Source of the DNA: Pseudomonadota bacterium
Lineage (GTDB): Bacteria; Pseudomonadota; Gammaproteobacteria; Xanthomonadales; Xanthomonadaceae
Reading direction: 5' to 3'
Assembly: GCA_023394655.1 (NCBI GenBank)
Contig: JAEXAG010000053.1
Location: forward strand, 1 to 7,422
Length of the DNA: 7,422 nt
Shown here in pieces: positions 1 to 5,296 of this stretch. The translations under genes were made by a program, and so were the position numbers. Below the pieces are notes generated by a model. That model worked only from the letters and a program-made list of their open reading frames with translations, was not told where the DNA came from and made no database searches. Numbering within the stretch: the stretch's first letter is position 1; every line of letters starts with the position of its first letter.

Positions 1-293
1 GCGGCTTCGTCCAGCTTGGCCGGCAGGTAACCGTCGATGATCTCCAGCTCGGCGCGCTCGACGGCCGAAAGATCCTCGCGGCCGGCGGCATCGAACTGGC
101 TGATCGAATCCTTGCGCTGCTTCACCATCTTCTCGAGCACCGCCAGCACCGCGGCATCATCCAGTTCGACGCGCTCGTCCACCTCCTTCTGCTTGATGGC
201 GGCGTTGATGAGGCGAATGACCGCCAGCCGCGATTTCTCGCCGGCCTTCATCGCGGCCTTCATGTCATCGGTGAGTCGGGTCTTGAGGGACAT
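1..293 (-). CDS. GatB/YqeY domain-containing protein (C-terminus beyond the left edge)
   Basis: The first 97 residues are visible, starting MSLKTRLTDDMKAAMKAGEK. Family members are about 150 residues, so roughly the last third is outside the window. The visible part is the helical YqeY domain, with KSRLAVIRLINAAIKQKEVD near residues 20-39, a charged helix (VLEKMVKQRKDSISQF, about 52-67) and EIIDGYLPAKL near 84-94, all typical of the family. The domain is also found at the tail of GatB, where it helps the amidotransferase bind tRNA; the stand-alone protein has no firmly established role, although a link to charged tRNA is often suggested. The start is supported by AGGA seven bases before the ATG. 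The gene lies 99 bases downstream of rpsU on the same strand, in the position that leads to dnaG in many gammaproteobacteria; dnaG itself is not visible. A terminator hairpin lies between it and rpsU, so it probably receives only read-through transcription. Confidence 0.93.
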   Translation of the reverse strand, partial: MSLKTRLTDDMKAAMKAGEKSRLAVIRLINAAIKQKEVDERVELDDAAVLAVLEKMVKQRKDSISQFDAAGREDLSAVERAELEIIDGYLPAKLDEA

Positions 294-324
294 GGCAGGA
301 TCCTGTGGGTGGGTGGCACAAACA

Positions 325-349
325 CGAAAAGCCGGCTTTCGGCCGGCTT
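325..349 (-). terminator. Intrinsic terminator or attenuator downstream of rpsU
   Basis: Read on the minus strand this is AAGCCGGC, a CGAAA loop, GCCGGCTT and then TTCGTG. The stem is a perfect 8 bp and the run of four T begins inside its last pairs. It follows the rpsU stop by about 45 bases and precedes the GatB/YqeY start by about 30. In E. coli a partial terminator sits at the equivalent place after rpsU and lowers expression of the downstream operon genes; the same role is inferred here. On the plus strand no T-run follows the stem, so it should act only on minus-strand transcription. Confidence 0.72.
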
Positions 350-367
350 CCGTGGAGCGCGAAAGCG

Positions 368-386
368 CGCGCGCACCGGGCGCGCG
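368..386 (-). other. GC-only hairpin just after the rpsU stop
   Basis: A perfect 7-bp stem of alternating C and G (368-374 with 380-386) encloses a five-base loop, ending seven bases beyond the rpsU stop codon. It has no T-run and is unlikely to terminate alone. It could protect the rpsU mRNA 3' end from exonucleases or assist the terminator at 325-349. A second small GCGC-GAAA-GCGC hairpin (357-368, plus-strand reading) abuts it. The local sequence is low-complexity GCGC, so chance is possible. Confidence 0.35.
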
Positions 387-392
387 ACGCGA

Positions 393-608
393 TCAGTACA
401 GGCGCTGGCGCTTGGTGACGTCGCGCGCGCTGCGGCGCGCCTGACGCTTCACCGCAGCCGCGGCCTTGCGCTTGCGTTCCTGGGTCGGCTTCTCGTAGAA
501 CTCGCGCTTGCGGGTCTCGGCGATGACGCCGGCCTTTTCGCAAGTGCGCTTGAAGCGGCGCAGGGCAAACTCGAAGGGCTCGTTTTCGCGGACTTTGACG
601 CTGGGCAT
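393..608 (-). CDS. rpsU: 30S ribosomal protein bS21
   Basis: The 71-residue product begins MPSVKVRENEPFEFALRRFK and matches bS21 over its whole length, including the FALRRFKRTCEKAG helix (14-27), the RKREFYEKPTQERKRK segment (33-48) and a very basic tail ending KRQRLY. bS21 binds the 30S platform near the 3' end of 16S rRNA and the anti-Shine-Dalgarno region, and assists translation initiation. The length is the family norm. No strong ribosome-binding site is visible; AGAG lies about six bases before the start. The gene diverges from tsaD and is followed by two hairpins and the GatB/YqeY gene, the usual head of the rpsU-dnaG-rpoD locus. The reading frame stays open far upstream of this ATG, across the antisense of tsaD and the channel gene, but the start is fixed by protein similarity. 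Confidence 0.97.
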   Translation of the reverse strand: MPSVKVRENEPFEFALRRFKRTCEKAGVIAETRKREFYEKPTQERKRKAAAAVKRQARRSARDVTKRQRLY

Positions 609-634
609 AGGAATCTCTGAAGTGACTTTCCGGC

Positions 635-649
635 CACCCGGGCCGGGTG
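635..649. repeat. 15-bp perfect dyad between the rpsU and tsaD promoters
   Basis: CACCCGG, one central G, CCGGGTG: seven-base arms with perfect symmetry. It ends eight bases before the TATGATA -10 element on its tsaD-upstream side. For rpsU it falls at the predicted transcription start or the first leader bases, so it could form a 5' hairpin in the rpsU mRNA (6-bp stem, 3-base loop). For tsaD it fills the spacer/-35 zone. An operator or a leader structure are both possible; neither is proven, and GC-rich palindromes can arise by chance here. Confidence 0.45.
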
Positions 650-656
650 AGCCGCG

Positions 657-663
657 TATGATA
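657..663 (+). promoter_or_regulatory. Symmetric -10 element; candidate tsaD promoter
   Basis: TATGAT at 657-662 matches five of six bases of the TATAAT consensus and would place the transcription start near 669, giving tsaD a leader of roughly 27 bases. No recognisable -35 hexamer lies at the right distance, so another factor or low activity would be expected. With the next base the element reads TATGATA, whose complement TATCATA also offers a -10 for rpsU. Confidence 0.45.
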
Positions 664-687
664 GCGACATCCTCACCGGCATTGCAA
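658..687 (-). promoter_or_regulatory. Candidate rpsU promoter
   Basis: On the minus strand TTGCAA (687-682, four of six matches to TTGACA) is followed by an 18-base spacer and TATCAT (663-658, five of six matches to TATAAT). Transcription would start near 650, giving a leader of about 43 bases before the rpsU ATG. The -10 overlaps that proposed for tsaD, so RNA polymerase could bind in either orientation but not both at once. Confidence 0.5.
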
Positions 688-695
688 GCCACCCC

Positions 696-1709
696 ATGAA
701 AGTCCTCGGCATCGAGAGCTCCTGCGACGAAACCGGCGTGGCCGTCCACGATGGCCGCGAGGGGCTGCTGGCGCACGCGGTCTATAGCCAGATCGCACTG
801 CATGCCGAGTATGGCGGGGTGGTGCCGGAGCTGGCCAGCCGCGACCACGTGCGCAAGCTGGTGCCGCTGGTGCGGCAGACGCTGGCCGATGCCGGCATCG
901 ACATCCGCTCGATCGACGGCGTGGCCTACACCGCGGGACCGGGCCTGGTCGGCGCGCTGCTGGTCGGCGCCGCCACCGCGCGGGCGCTGGCTTGGGGCCT
1001 CGGCGTGCCGGCCATCGGCATCCATCACATGGAAGGCCACCTGCTGGCGCCGCTGATGGAAGCCGATCCGCCGCAGCCGCCCTTCGTGGCCCTGCTGGTC
1101 TCGGGCGGCCACACCCAGCTGGTCGAGGTGCGGCGCATCGGCGAATACCGGCTGCTCGGCGAAACCCTGGACGATGCCGCCGGCGAAGCCTTCGACAAGA
1201 CCGCGAAGCTGATGGGCCTGCCGTATCCGGGTGGCCCGCAGCTGGCGGCGCTGGCCGAAACCGGCACGCCCGGCCGCTACCGCTTCGCCCGGCCGATGAC
1301 CGACCGCCCCGGCCTCGATTTCAGTTTCAGCGGCCTCAAGACGCAGGTGTTGATGGCCTGGCGCGATTCGGACCAGTCCGACCGGACCCGCGCCGACATC
1401 GCCCGCGGCTTCGAGGACGCGGTGGTGGACACGCTGGCGATCAAGTGCGAACGCGCGCTCGATGCCGCCGGCTGCGACACCCTCGTGGTGGCCGGCGGCG
1501 TCGGTGCCAACCGGCGCTTGCGCGCGCGCCTGCAGGCGATGGCCGAGGCCCGCGGCGGACGGGTCTGCTTCCCGCGGCCGGAACTGTGCACCGACAACGG
1601 CGCGATGATCGCCTTTGCCGGCGCACTGCGGCTGGCGGCCGGGCAATCCGGCGATCTCGGCGTGCACGTCACCCCGCGCTGGGACATGGCGAGCCTGCCG
1701 GCGGTGTGA
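696..1709 (+). CDS. tsaD: tRNA N6-adenosine threonylcarbamoyltransferase TsaD
   Basis: TsaD (formerly Gcp/YgjD) transfers the threonylcarbamoyl group from threonylcarbamoyl-AMP to A37 of ANN-decoding tRNAs, making t6A, together with TsaB, TsaC and TsaE in the cytoplasm. The 337-residue product has the normal length and opens with the family signature VLGIESSCDETGVAV. The metal-binding residues are in place: H111 and H115 in HHMEGH, and D300 in CTDNGAMIAFAG. Nucleotide-fold motifs include SGGHT (136-140), EAFDK (D167), YPGGP (177-181) and VAGGVGAN (265-272). No Shine-Dalgarno sequence precedes the ATG, but the start gives the conserved N-terminus exactly. Divergence from rpsU is a long-known arrangement, found in E. 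coli and Pseudomonas. No truncation or missing key residue is seen. Confidence 0.98.
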   Translation: MKVLGIESSCDETGVAVHDGREGLLAHAVYSQIALHAEYGGVVPELASRDHVRKLVPLVRQTLADAGIDIRSIDGVAYTAGPGLVGALLVGAATARALAWGLGVPAIGIHHMEGHLLAPLMEADPPQPPFVALLVSGGHTQLVEVRRIGEYRLLGETLDDAAGEAFDKTAKLMGLPYPGGPQLAALAETGTPGRYRFARPMTDRPGLDFSFSGLKTQVLMAWRDSDQSDRTRADIARGFEDAVVDTLAIKCERALDAAGCDTLVVAGGVGANRRLRARLQAMAEARGGRVCFPRPELCTDNGAMIAFAGALRLAAGQSGDLGVHVTPRWDMASLPAV

Positions 1710-1710
1710 G

Positions 1711-1732
1711 CACGGTCGCCATCGAGGCCGTG
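1711..1732 (+). other. Weak hairpin after tsaD
   Basis: CACGG (1711-1715) pairs with CCGTG (1728-1732), and one G-U and one C-G pair may extend the stem to 7 bp around an eight-base loop. It starts two bases after the tsaD stop. No T-run follows, so it is at best a weak or Rho-assisted terminator. A further CCACGG at 1734-1739 could compete for the right arm. The gap to the channel gene is otherwise unremarkable. Confidence 0.25.
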
Positions 1733-1778
1733 TCCACGGCGTCATGGCACTGCTGAATGCGGCTGTTACCCTGTGCCG

Positions 1779-3071
1779 ATGATCAACACGATGACGATGC
1801 CGGCTTGGATGGAGCGCATGGTGGACGCGCTCTCGCCCTACCCGTGGGCCTGGACCGCACTTGCCGCGACGGCTCTGCTGCTGGCGGCGTGGATCGCCAA
1901 CTTCCTCACCCGCCACGTGCTGCTGCGCGGTCTGGGCCGCCTGCTGCGCGCCTCCCCGCTGACCTCCGGCCTGGCCGATGACGATGGCCGCGTGCGGCTG
2001 ACGGTGATCCCGCGGCTGGCCAACGTGGTGCCGGCGCTGGTGGTGTACGCCGGCGTGCAGGCGCTGCCGGACCTGCCCGCCAGCTTCGTGAACGCGGTGC
2101 AGGGCCTGTGCCAGGCCTTCGTGGTGGTGACCCTCGCGCTGGCCGTCTCGCGCCTGCTCAATCTGGTGAACCGGGCCTACGAACGCCGCCCCAACGCACG
2201 CAACAAGCCGATCAAGGGCTACATCCAGGTCGCCAAGATCATCATGTTCGTGCTGGTCGGCATCTCGGTGGTGGCCACCCTGATCGGTGCCAAGTTCCTG
2301 CATCTCATCACCGGCCTCGGCGCGATGACCGCCGTGCTGATGCTGATCTTCCAGGCCACCATCCTCTCGCTGGTGGCCTCGGTGCAGATCAGCAACGATG
2401 GCCGCGTTCGCGTGGGCGACTGGATCGAGATGCCGGGCCAGAACGCCGATGGCGACGTCATCGACATCGCCCTGCATACCGTCACCGTGCAGAACTTCGA
2501 CCTGACCGTCACCACCATCCCGACCAAGAAGCTGATCAGCGACTCCTTCAAGAACTGGCGCGGGATGAGCGAATCCGGTGGCCGGCGGGTCAAGCGCGCG
2601 CTCTACCTCGACCAGTCCAGCGTGCACTTCCTGGACGACGGGCAGATCGCCCGGCTGGAGCGTTTCGCGGTGCTGCGCGATTACCTGCGCGAAAAGGAAG
2701 CCGAGCTGGGCGAATGGAACGAAGCCCTGCAGGAGCAGGGCGCGGACGCGGTCAACCGGCGCCGGGTGACCAACCTCGGGACATTCCGGGTGTACGTCGA
2801 GCGCTACCTGCGCGGCAACCCGCTGGTGCATCAGGACATGACCCTGCTGGTGCGCCAGCTGCAGCCCACCGGCGACGGCATCCCGCTGGAAATCTACTGC
2901 TTCATCAACGACGTGCGCTGGGTGCAGTACGAGAACGCGCAATCGGACATCTTCGACCACCTGCTGGCGATCCTGCCCGAATTCGGCCTGCGGGTGTTCC
3001 AGAACGTCTCCGGCCACGATGCACTGCGTTTCGCCGATACTCTGGCGCTTCCTGCCACTCGCAGCGACTGA
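1779..3071 (+). CDS. ybdG: Mechanosensitive ion channel, YbdG/miniconductance type (MscS family)
   Basis: This is an inner-membrane channel of the MscS family, opened by membrane tension and osmotic downshock. From the chosen start the product is 430 residues, close to E. coli YbdG (about 415) and much longer than MscS itself. About five hydrophobic segments are visible (near 23-43, 74-94, 105-128, 147-170 and 174-201), the last being the likely pore helix running into VQISNDGRVRVGDWIEMPG (202-220), the start of the MscS beta domain. The YbdG-type cytoplasmic part is clear: SGGRRVKRALYLDQSS (266-281), TNLGTFRVYVERYLRGNP (331-348), TLLVRQLQPTGDGIPLEIY (355-373) and SDIFDHLLAILPEFGLRVFQ (389-408). 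The start is uncertain: GTG 1773 and ATG at 1779, 1791, 1797, 1809 and 1818 are all in frame and none has a clear ribosome-binding site. TACCCT at 1767-1772 could be a -10 giving a nearly leaderless mRNA. Its stop is one base from the folB start, so it probably heads the folB run. Confidence 0.92.
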   Translation: MINTMTMPAWMERMVDALSPYPWAWTALAATALLLAAWIANFLTRHVLLRGLGRLLRASPLTSGLADDDGRVRLTVIPRLANVVPALVVYAGVQALPDLPASFVNAVQGLCQAFVVVTLALAVSRLLNLVNRAYERRPNARNKPIKGYIQVAKIIMFVLVGISVVATLIGAKFLHLITGLGAMTAVLMLIFQATILSLVASVQISNDGRVRVGDWIEMPGQNADGDVIDIALHTVTVQNFDLTVTTIPTKKLISDSFKNWRGMSESGGRRVKRALYLDQSSVHFLDDGQIARLERFAVLRDYLREKEAELGEWNEALQEQGADAVNRRRVTNLGTFRVYVERYLRGNPLVHQDMTLLVRQLQPTGDGIPLEIYCFINDVRWVQYENAQSDIFDHLLAILPEFGLRVFQNVSGHDALRFADTLALPATRSD

Positions 3072-3072
3072 C

Positions 3073-3438
3073 ATGGATCGCATCTTCCTCCACGGGCTGG
3101 CCCTCGATGCCGTCATCGGCGTCCACGCGCACGAGCGCGATGCCCGCCAGCCGCTGCTGCTGGATCTCGAGTTCGAAACGGACCACCGCATCGCCGCCGC
3201 CAGCGACGCACTCGCCGACACCCTCGATTACGCCGCGATCTCCGAACGCATCCGCGCATGGGCGGCGAAAACCCGCTTCGAGCTGCTGGAAACGCTGCTG
3301 GAACGCATGGCGGCGATGCTGCTGGCAGAGTTCCCCTGCCGCGCGCTCCGGATCCGCGTGCACAAGCCGATGGCCGCCGCGGCGATCGGCTGCGCGGATG
3401 TCGGCATCGAACTGCGCCGCGAAGGGGCGGCCGCATGA
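3073..3438 (+). CDS. folB: Dihydroneopterin aldolase
   Basis: FolB splits 7,8-dihydroneopterin into 6-hydroxymethyl-7,8-dihydropterin and glycolaldehyde in folate synthesis. The 121-residue product has the normal length. It starts MDRIFLHGLALDAVIGVHAHER, the usual N-terminus with the pterin-site glutamate E21. DTLDYAAISERI (49-60) holds the conserved tyrosine Y53, FELLETLLERMA (69-80) matches the family helix, and RVHKPMA (95-101) carries the catalytic lysine K98. The ATG follows the channel gene stop by one base, and its own stop overlaps the next start (ATGA at 3435-3438), so translation of the run is likely coupled. In Pseudomonas folB likewise follows tsaD, there with plsY rather than a channel gene in between (recalled knowledge). 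Confidence 0.96.
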   Translation: MDRIFLHGLALDAVIGVHAHERDARQPLLLDLEFETDHRIAAASDALADTLDYAAISERIRAWAAKTRFELLETLLERMAAMLLAEFPCRALRIRVHKPMAAAAIGCADVGIELRREGAAA

Positions 3439-3893
3439 GCTGGGATGCCTTCGCGCAGATCCTGATCGCGCTGTCCTCGCTGTCCCTGTCGGCGGCGGTG
3501 TTCCACTACACGCGCAAGACGGTGGCGATCGAATCGCTGCGCGCGGTGCGCGATTCGTGGATGCAGGTGGATCAGGCGGTGCTCGCCGATCCCGAGAGCC
3601 TGCGCATCGCCGATGCCCTGTTCAATCCCGATGCCGCGGCCGATGGCGATGCGGAAGCCCGGCGCAAGCGCTGGATCATCTATCTGGCGCTGAACCCGGT
3701 GGTCAGCGATTACATGGCCGCGCGCGCGGGGCTGGTTCCCGATGCATCGCAGGTCATTCAGAACTGCCGGGTGCTGCTCGGCCAGCTGCTGCGCGACGAC
3801 GACACCTTCCGGGCGACCCAGTCCGGCGCCTACTTCGCGCCGTTCGCGCAACTCTGCGCGGAGATCCGCGCCGGCCTGCCGGCCCGCGATTGA
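3435..3893 (+). CDS. Unrecognised protein with one N-terminal membrane segment
   Basis: I do not recognise this 152-residue protein. Residues 5-24 (AFAQILIALSSLSLSAAVFH) form one hydrophobic segment with no signal-peptidase site; the following HYTRKTVAIESLRAVRDSW is positively charged, so a signal anchor with the rest in the cytoplasm is likely. The remainder looks helical: a charged stretch with RRKRW (76-80), IIYLALNPVVSDYMAARAGL (81-100), and a C-terminal part with SGAYFAPFAQLCAEIRAGL (130-148). No catalytic motif is evident. The start overlaps the folB stop as ATGA, with AAGG about nine bases before it, and the FolK-like gene begins one base after its stop. The tight packing and normal GC-rich codon use make it a real gene. 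A role linked to pterin genes would be guilt by association only. Confidence 0.85.
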   Translation: MSWDAFAQILIALSSLSLSAAVFHYTRKTVAIESLRAVRDSWMQVDQAVLADPESLRIADALFNPDAAADGDAEARRKRWIIYLALNPVVSDYMAARAGLVPDASQVIQNCRVLLGQLLRDDDTFRATQSGAYFAPFAQLCAEIRAGLPARD

Positions 3894-3894
3894 A

Positions 3895-4272
3895 ATGCGT
3901 TACCTGCTGGTGATCGGCAGCAACCATCGCCGTGCGCAGGCGCTGCGGCTGGCGGCCCGGCGCCTCGCCGAAGCATTCACCGTCATCGCCCATGCCGGCC
4001 CGCTGCCGACCCGCGATGCCTCCGGCCCGGCGCGCTACCTCAACGCCGCCGCGATCATCGCCAGCGACGCGCCACCGGAAAAGCTGCGTGAAATCCTGCG
4101 GGCGATCGAACGCGAAGCCGGACGCGACCGCAGGGATCCGCGCTGCGTCCTTGACATCGACCTGGTGGCGCGGCTGGAAGGCCTGCGCGTGGCCGAAGCC
4201 TGCAAGCCCGGCGATCTCGACGCGGCCTACACGCGGCCGTTGCTGGATGCGCTGGGCATCGTCCGCAACTGA
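3895..4272 (+). CDS. FolK/HPPK-like protein, short form
   Basis: FolK transfers pyrophosphate from ATP to 6-hydroxymethyl-7,8-dihydropterin, the step after FolB. This 125-residue product resembles it in order: YLLVIGSN (3-10), the pterin-pocket-like ARYLNAAAII (46-55), an IE...GR helix end (71-77) and DPRCVLDIDL (81-90) with the metal-ligand pair D87/D89. Two things differ from authentic FolK of about 160 residues. Three residues rather than two separate the conserved Arg from the DxD pair, and the C-terminal third with the conserved PH...R motif of loop 3 is missing, replaced by a short tail ending DALGIVRN. It may be a weak or altered enzyme, or a non-catalytic paralogue. A FolK-like gene is also recalled next to folB in Pseudomonas (PA0583), so the reduced form may be old and conserved. 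A full folK elsewhere in the genome is expected. The start follows the previous stop by one base. Confidence 0.8.
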   Translation: MRYLLVIGSNHRRAQALRLAARRLAEAFTVIAHAGPLPTRDASGPARYLNAAAIIASDAPPEKLREILRAIEREAGRDRRDPRCVLDIDLVARLEGLRVAEACKPGDLDAAYTRPLLDALGIVRN

Positions 4273-4286
4273 GAGCGTCCGCGCTC
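4273..4286. other. Small hairpin between convergent stop codons
   Basis: GAGCG, a TCCG loop and CGCTC form a 5-bp stem that fills the 12-base gap between the FolK-like gene and the convergent pteridine reductase and extends into the reductase stop codon. No T-run is present on either side. It could act as a weak two-way transcription end, but the evidence is thin. Confidence 0.25.
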
Positions 4287-5022
4287 AGATGTGCAGGCTG
4301 CGGCCGCCATCCACCGCCAGCACCTGCCCGCTGACGTAGGGGCTGGTCACCAGGTTCGCCACCGCCCGCGCGATGTCCTCCGGCGCGCCCTGCCGCCCCA
4401 GCGTGGTGCGCGCTTCGACGATCGCCAGCGTCTCCGCCTTGACCGGATTGTCCGACCACAGGATGTTGCCCGGCGCCACCGCGTTCACCCGCACTTCCGG
4501 CCCCAACTCCACCGCCAGCGCACGGGTCATCATCGCCAGCGCGGCCTTGGCCATGCAGTACACCGGATGCCCCGGCAACGGGCGTTCCGCATAGATGTCG
4601 ACGATGTTGACGATCACCCCCTGCGCCTCCTTCAGATGCGGGGCGGCCGCCTGCGAAAGGAAGAACGGCGCACGCGCATTGGTGGCGAACAGGTCATCCC
4701 ACTGGCTTGCGGTGGTGCCGCCCACCGGCGTGGCGTAATAGCTGGATGCATTGTTGACCAGCACGTCGAGCCGGCCGAAGCGCGCGACGGCCTGCGCCAC
4801 CAGCGCCGGCAGGGCGTCGAGATCGACAAGGTCGGCCTGCAGGGCCAGCGTGCTGCCGGGGCGGATCGCCTCCAGTTCCGCCACCAGCGCCTGCATCGCC
4901 GCTTCGGAATGGCGATAGTGCAGGGCCAGGTCATGGCCCTCGGCGTGCAAACGGCGCGCGATCACCGCGCCGATGCGGCGGGCGGCGCCGGTGATCATGG
5001 CGACGGGACGGGGCGGAGTCAT
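4285..5022 (-). CDS. Pteridine reductase (short-chain dehydrogenase/reductase family)
   Basis: It likely reduces oxidised or dihydro-pterins with NADPH in the cytoplasm. From the chosen start it has 245 residues, the family norm. The Rossmann cofactor motif TGAARRIG (11-18) carries the arginines typical of NADPH-using pteridine reductases. LVNNASSYY (88-96) follows. The catalytic region NIVDIYAERPLPGHPVYCMAK (139-159) has Asp142 in place of the classical SDR serine, Tyr155 and Lys159; the 13-residue Asp-to-Tyr spacing equals that in trypanosomatid PTR1 (D181, Y194, K198). The C-terminus SGQVLAVDGGRSL is also typical. Longer in-frame starts exist at 5094 (ATG) and 5124 (GTG), but the extra residues look unconserved and no start has a good ribosome-binding site; 5022 is preferred by family alignment. 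It may be called FolM-like, though E. coli FolM is a separate branch. It converges on the folB run, 12 bases stop to stop. Confidence 0.92.
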   Translation of the reverse strand: MTPPRPVAMITGAARRIGAVIARRLHAEGHDLALHYRHSEAAMQALVAELEAIRPGSTLALQADLVDLDALPALVAQAVARFGRLDVLVNNASSYYATPVGGTTASQWDDLFATNARAPFFLSQAAAPHLKEAQGVIVNIVDIYAERPLPGHPVYCMAKAALAMMTRALAVELGPEVRVNAVAPGNILWSDNPVKAETLAIVEARTTLGRQGAPEDIARAVANLVTSPYVSGQVLAVDGGRSLHI

Positions 5023-5056
5023 CGCGGGTTCGGCTGCGCCTTCGGGGTGGCCCACG

Positions 5057-5062
5057 ATGCTA
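5057..5062 (-). promoter_or_regulatory. Candidate -10 of the pteridine reductase gene
   Basis: On the minus strand this reads TAGCAT, four of six matches to TATAAT. Transcription would begin near 5050 and give a leader of about 28 bases before the ATG at 5022, which favours that start over the two upstream ones. No clear -35 is seen at the right distance. Confidence 0.3.
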
Positions 5063-5081
5063 CCCGACTCGCCGTCCGCCC

Positions 5082-5105
5082 CGGTTTTGAGCATGATCAA
5101 ATCGG
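5082..5105. promoter_or_regulatory. AT-rich imperfect dyad, possible operator
   Basis: TTTGA (5086-5090), six bases and TCAAA (5097-5101) form a perfect inverted repeat; matching pairs G5084/C5103 and C5082/G5105 extend it. The centre overlaps the palindrome TGATCA. It stands out as AT-rich in a very GC-rich region and lies in the 133-base gap between the divergent pteridine reductase and microprotein genes. It looks like a site for a dimeric regulator, but no regulator gene is nearby and chance cannot be excluded. Confidence 0.35.
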
Positions 5106-5121
5106 GATCGCGCCGCTGGCG

Positions 5122-5127
5122 CACAAT
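5122..5127 (+). promoter_or_regulatory. Candidate -10 of the 46-residue protein gene
   Basis: CACAAT matches four of six bases of TATAAT and would start transcription near 5134, leaving a leader of about 22 bases that contains the ribosome-binding site. No convincing -35 is visible; the dyad at 5082-5105 covers that zone. Confidence 0.25.
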
Positions 5128-5143
5128 GGCTGCAAATCACGTG

Positions 5144-5148
5144 GGAGG
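5144..5148 (+). promoter_or_regulatory. Strong Shine-Dalgarno sequence
   Basis: GGAGG, within the purine tract GGGAGGGAG, sits seven bases before the ATG at 5156. It is the only full-strength ribosome-binding site in the window and fixes the start of the microprotein, excluding the longer reading frame opening at 4973. Confidence 0.8.
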
Positions 5149-5155
5149 GAGTGCC

Positions 5156-5296
5156 ATGCACCCGATTCTGGTGGAAATGCTGCAGAAGCCGGTCGGCTGG
5201 CTGACGATCGCCGGGATGGTCATCATGCTGGCGATGCCGTTCGTCGTGCGCGCGTACATCCGCAAGTGGATGCGCGAGGAACAGCAGGACAAGTAA
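5156..5296 (+). CDS. 46-residue membrane microprotein, DUF3149-like
   Basis: The product has one hydrophobic segment, VGWLTIAGMVIMLAMPFVVR (13-32), followed by a basic and then acidic tail (AYIRKWMREEQQDK). The first part, MHPILVEMLQKPVG, is amphipathic. The pattern of a short lead with K/D-P-V-G, one membrane helix with a glycine and methionines, then an aromatic and basic cluster, resembles the small gammaproteobacterial proteins grouped as DUF3149; the family assignment is from memory and moderate. No function is known for that group. The start is set by the GGAGG sequence. The length, strong ribosome-binding site and membrane topology suggest a genuine, well-translated inner-membrane protein. 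It diverges from the pteridine reductase and precedes the MidA-like gene by 69 bases. Confidence 0.82.
   Translation: MHPILVEMLQKPVGWLTIAGMVIMLAMPFVVRAYIRKWMREEQQDK

Noticed and set aside
37..444. Plus-strand frame opposite the GatB/YqeY gene.
   Set aside because: Serine/alanine-rich antisense of a clear family member.
609..3221. A minus-strand frame open for over 2.6 kb upstream of rpsU, antisense to tsaD, the channel gene and part of folB.
   Set aside because: The translation is rich in H, Q, R, G and A, with no recognisable domain, as expected for the antisense of GC-rich genes whose sense-strand proteins are clear. Only the last 71 residues (rpsU) are real.
2108..3913. A 601-residue plus-strand frame across the channel, folB and unknown genes.
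   Set aside because: It is an arginine- and proline-rich out-of-frame shadow overlapping four well-supported genes.
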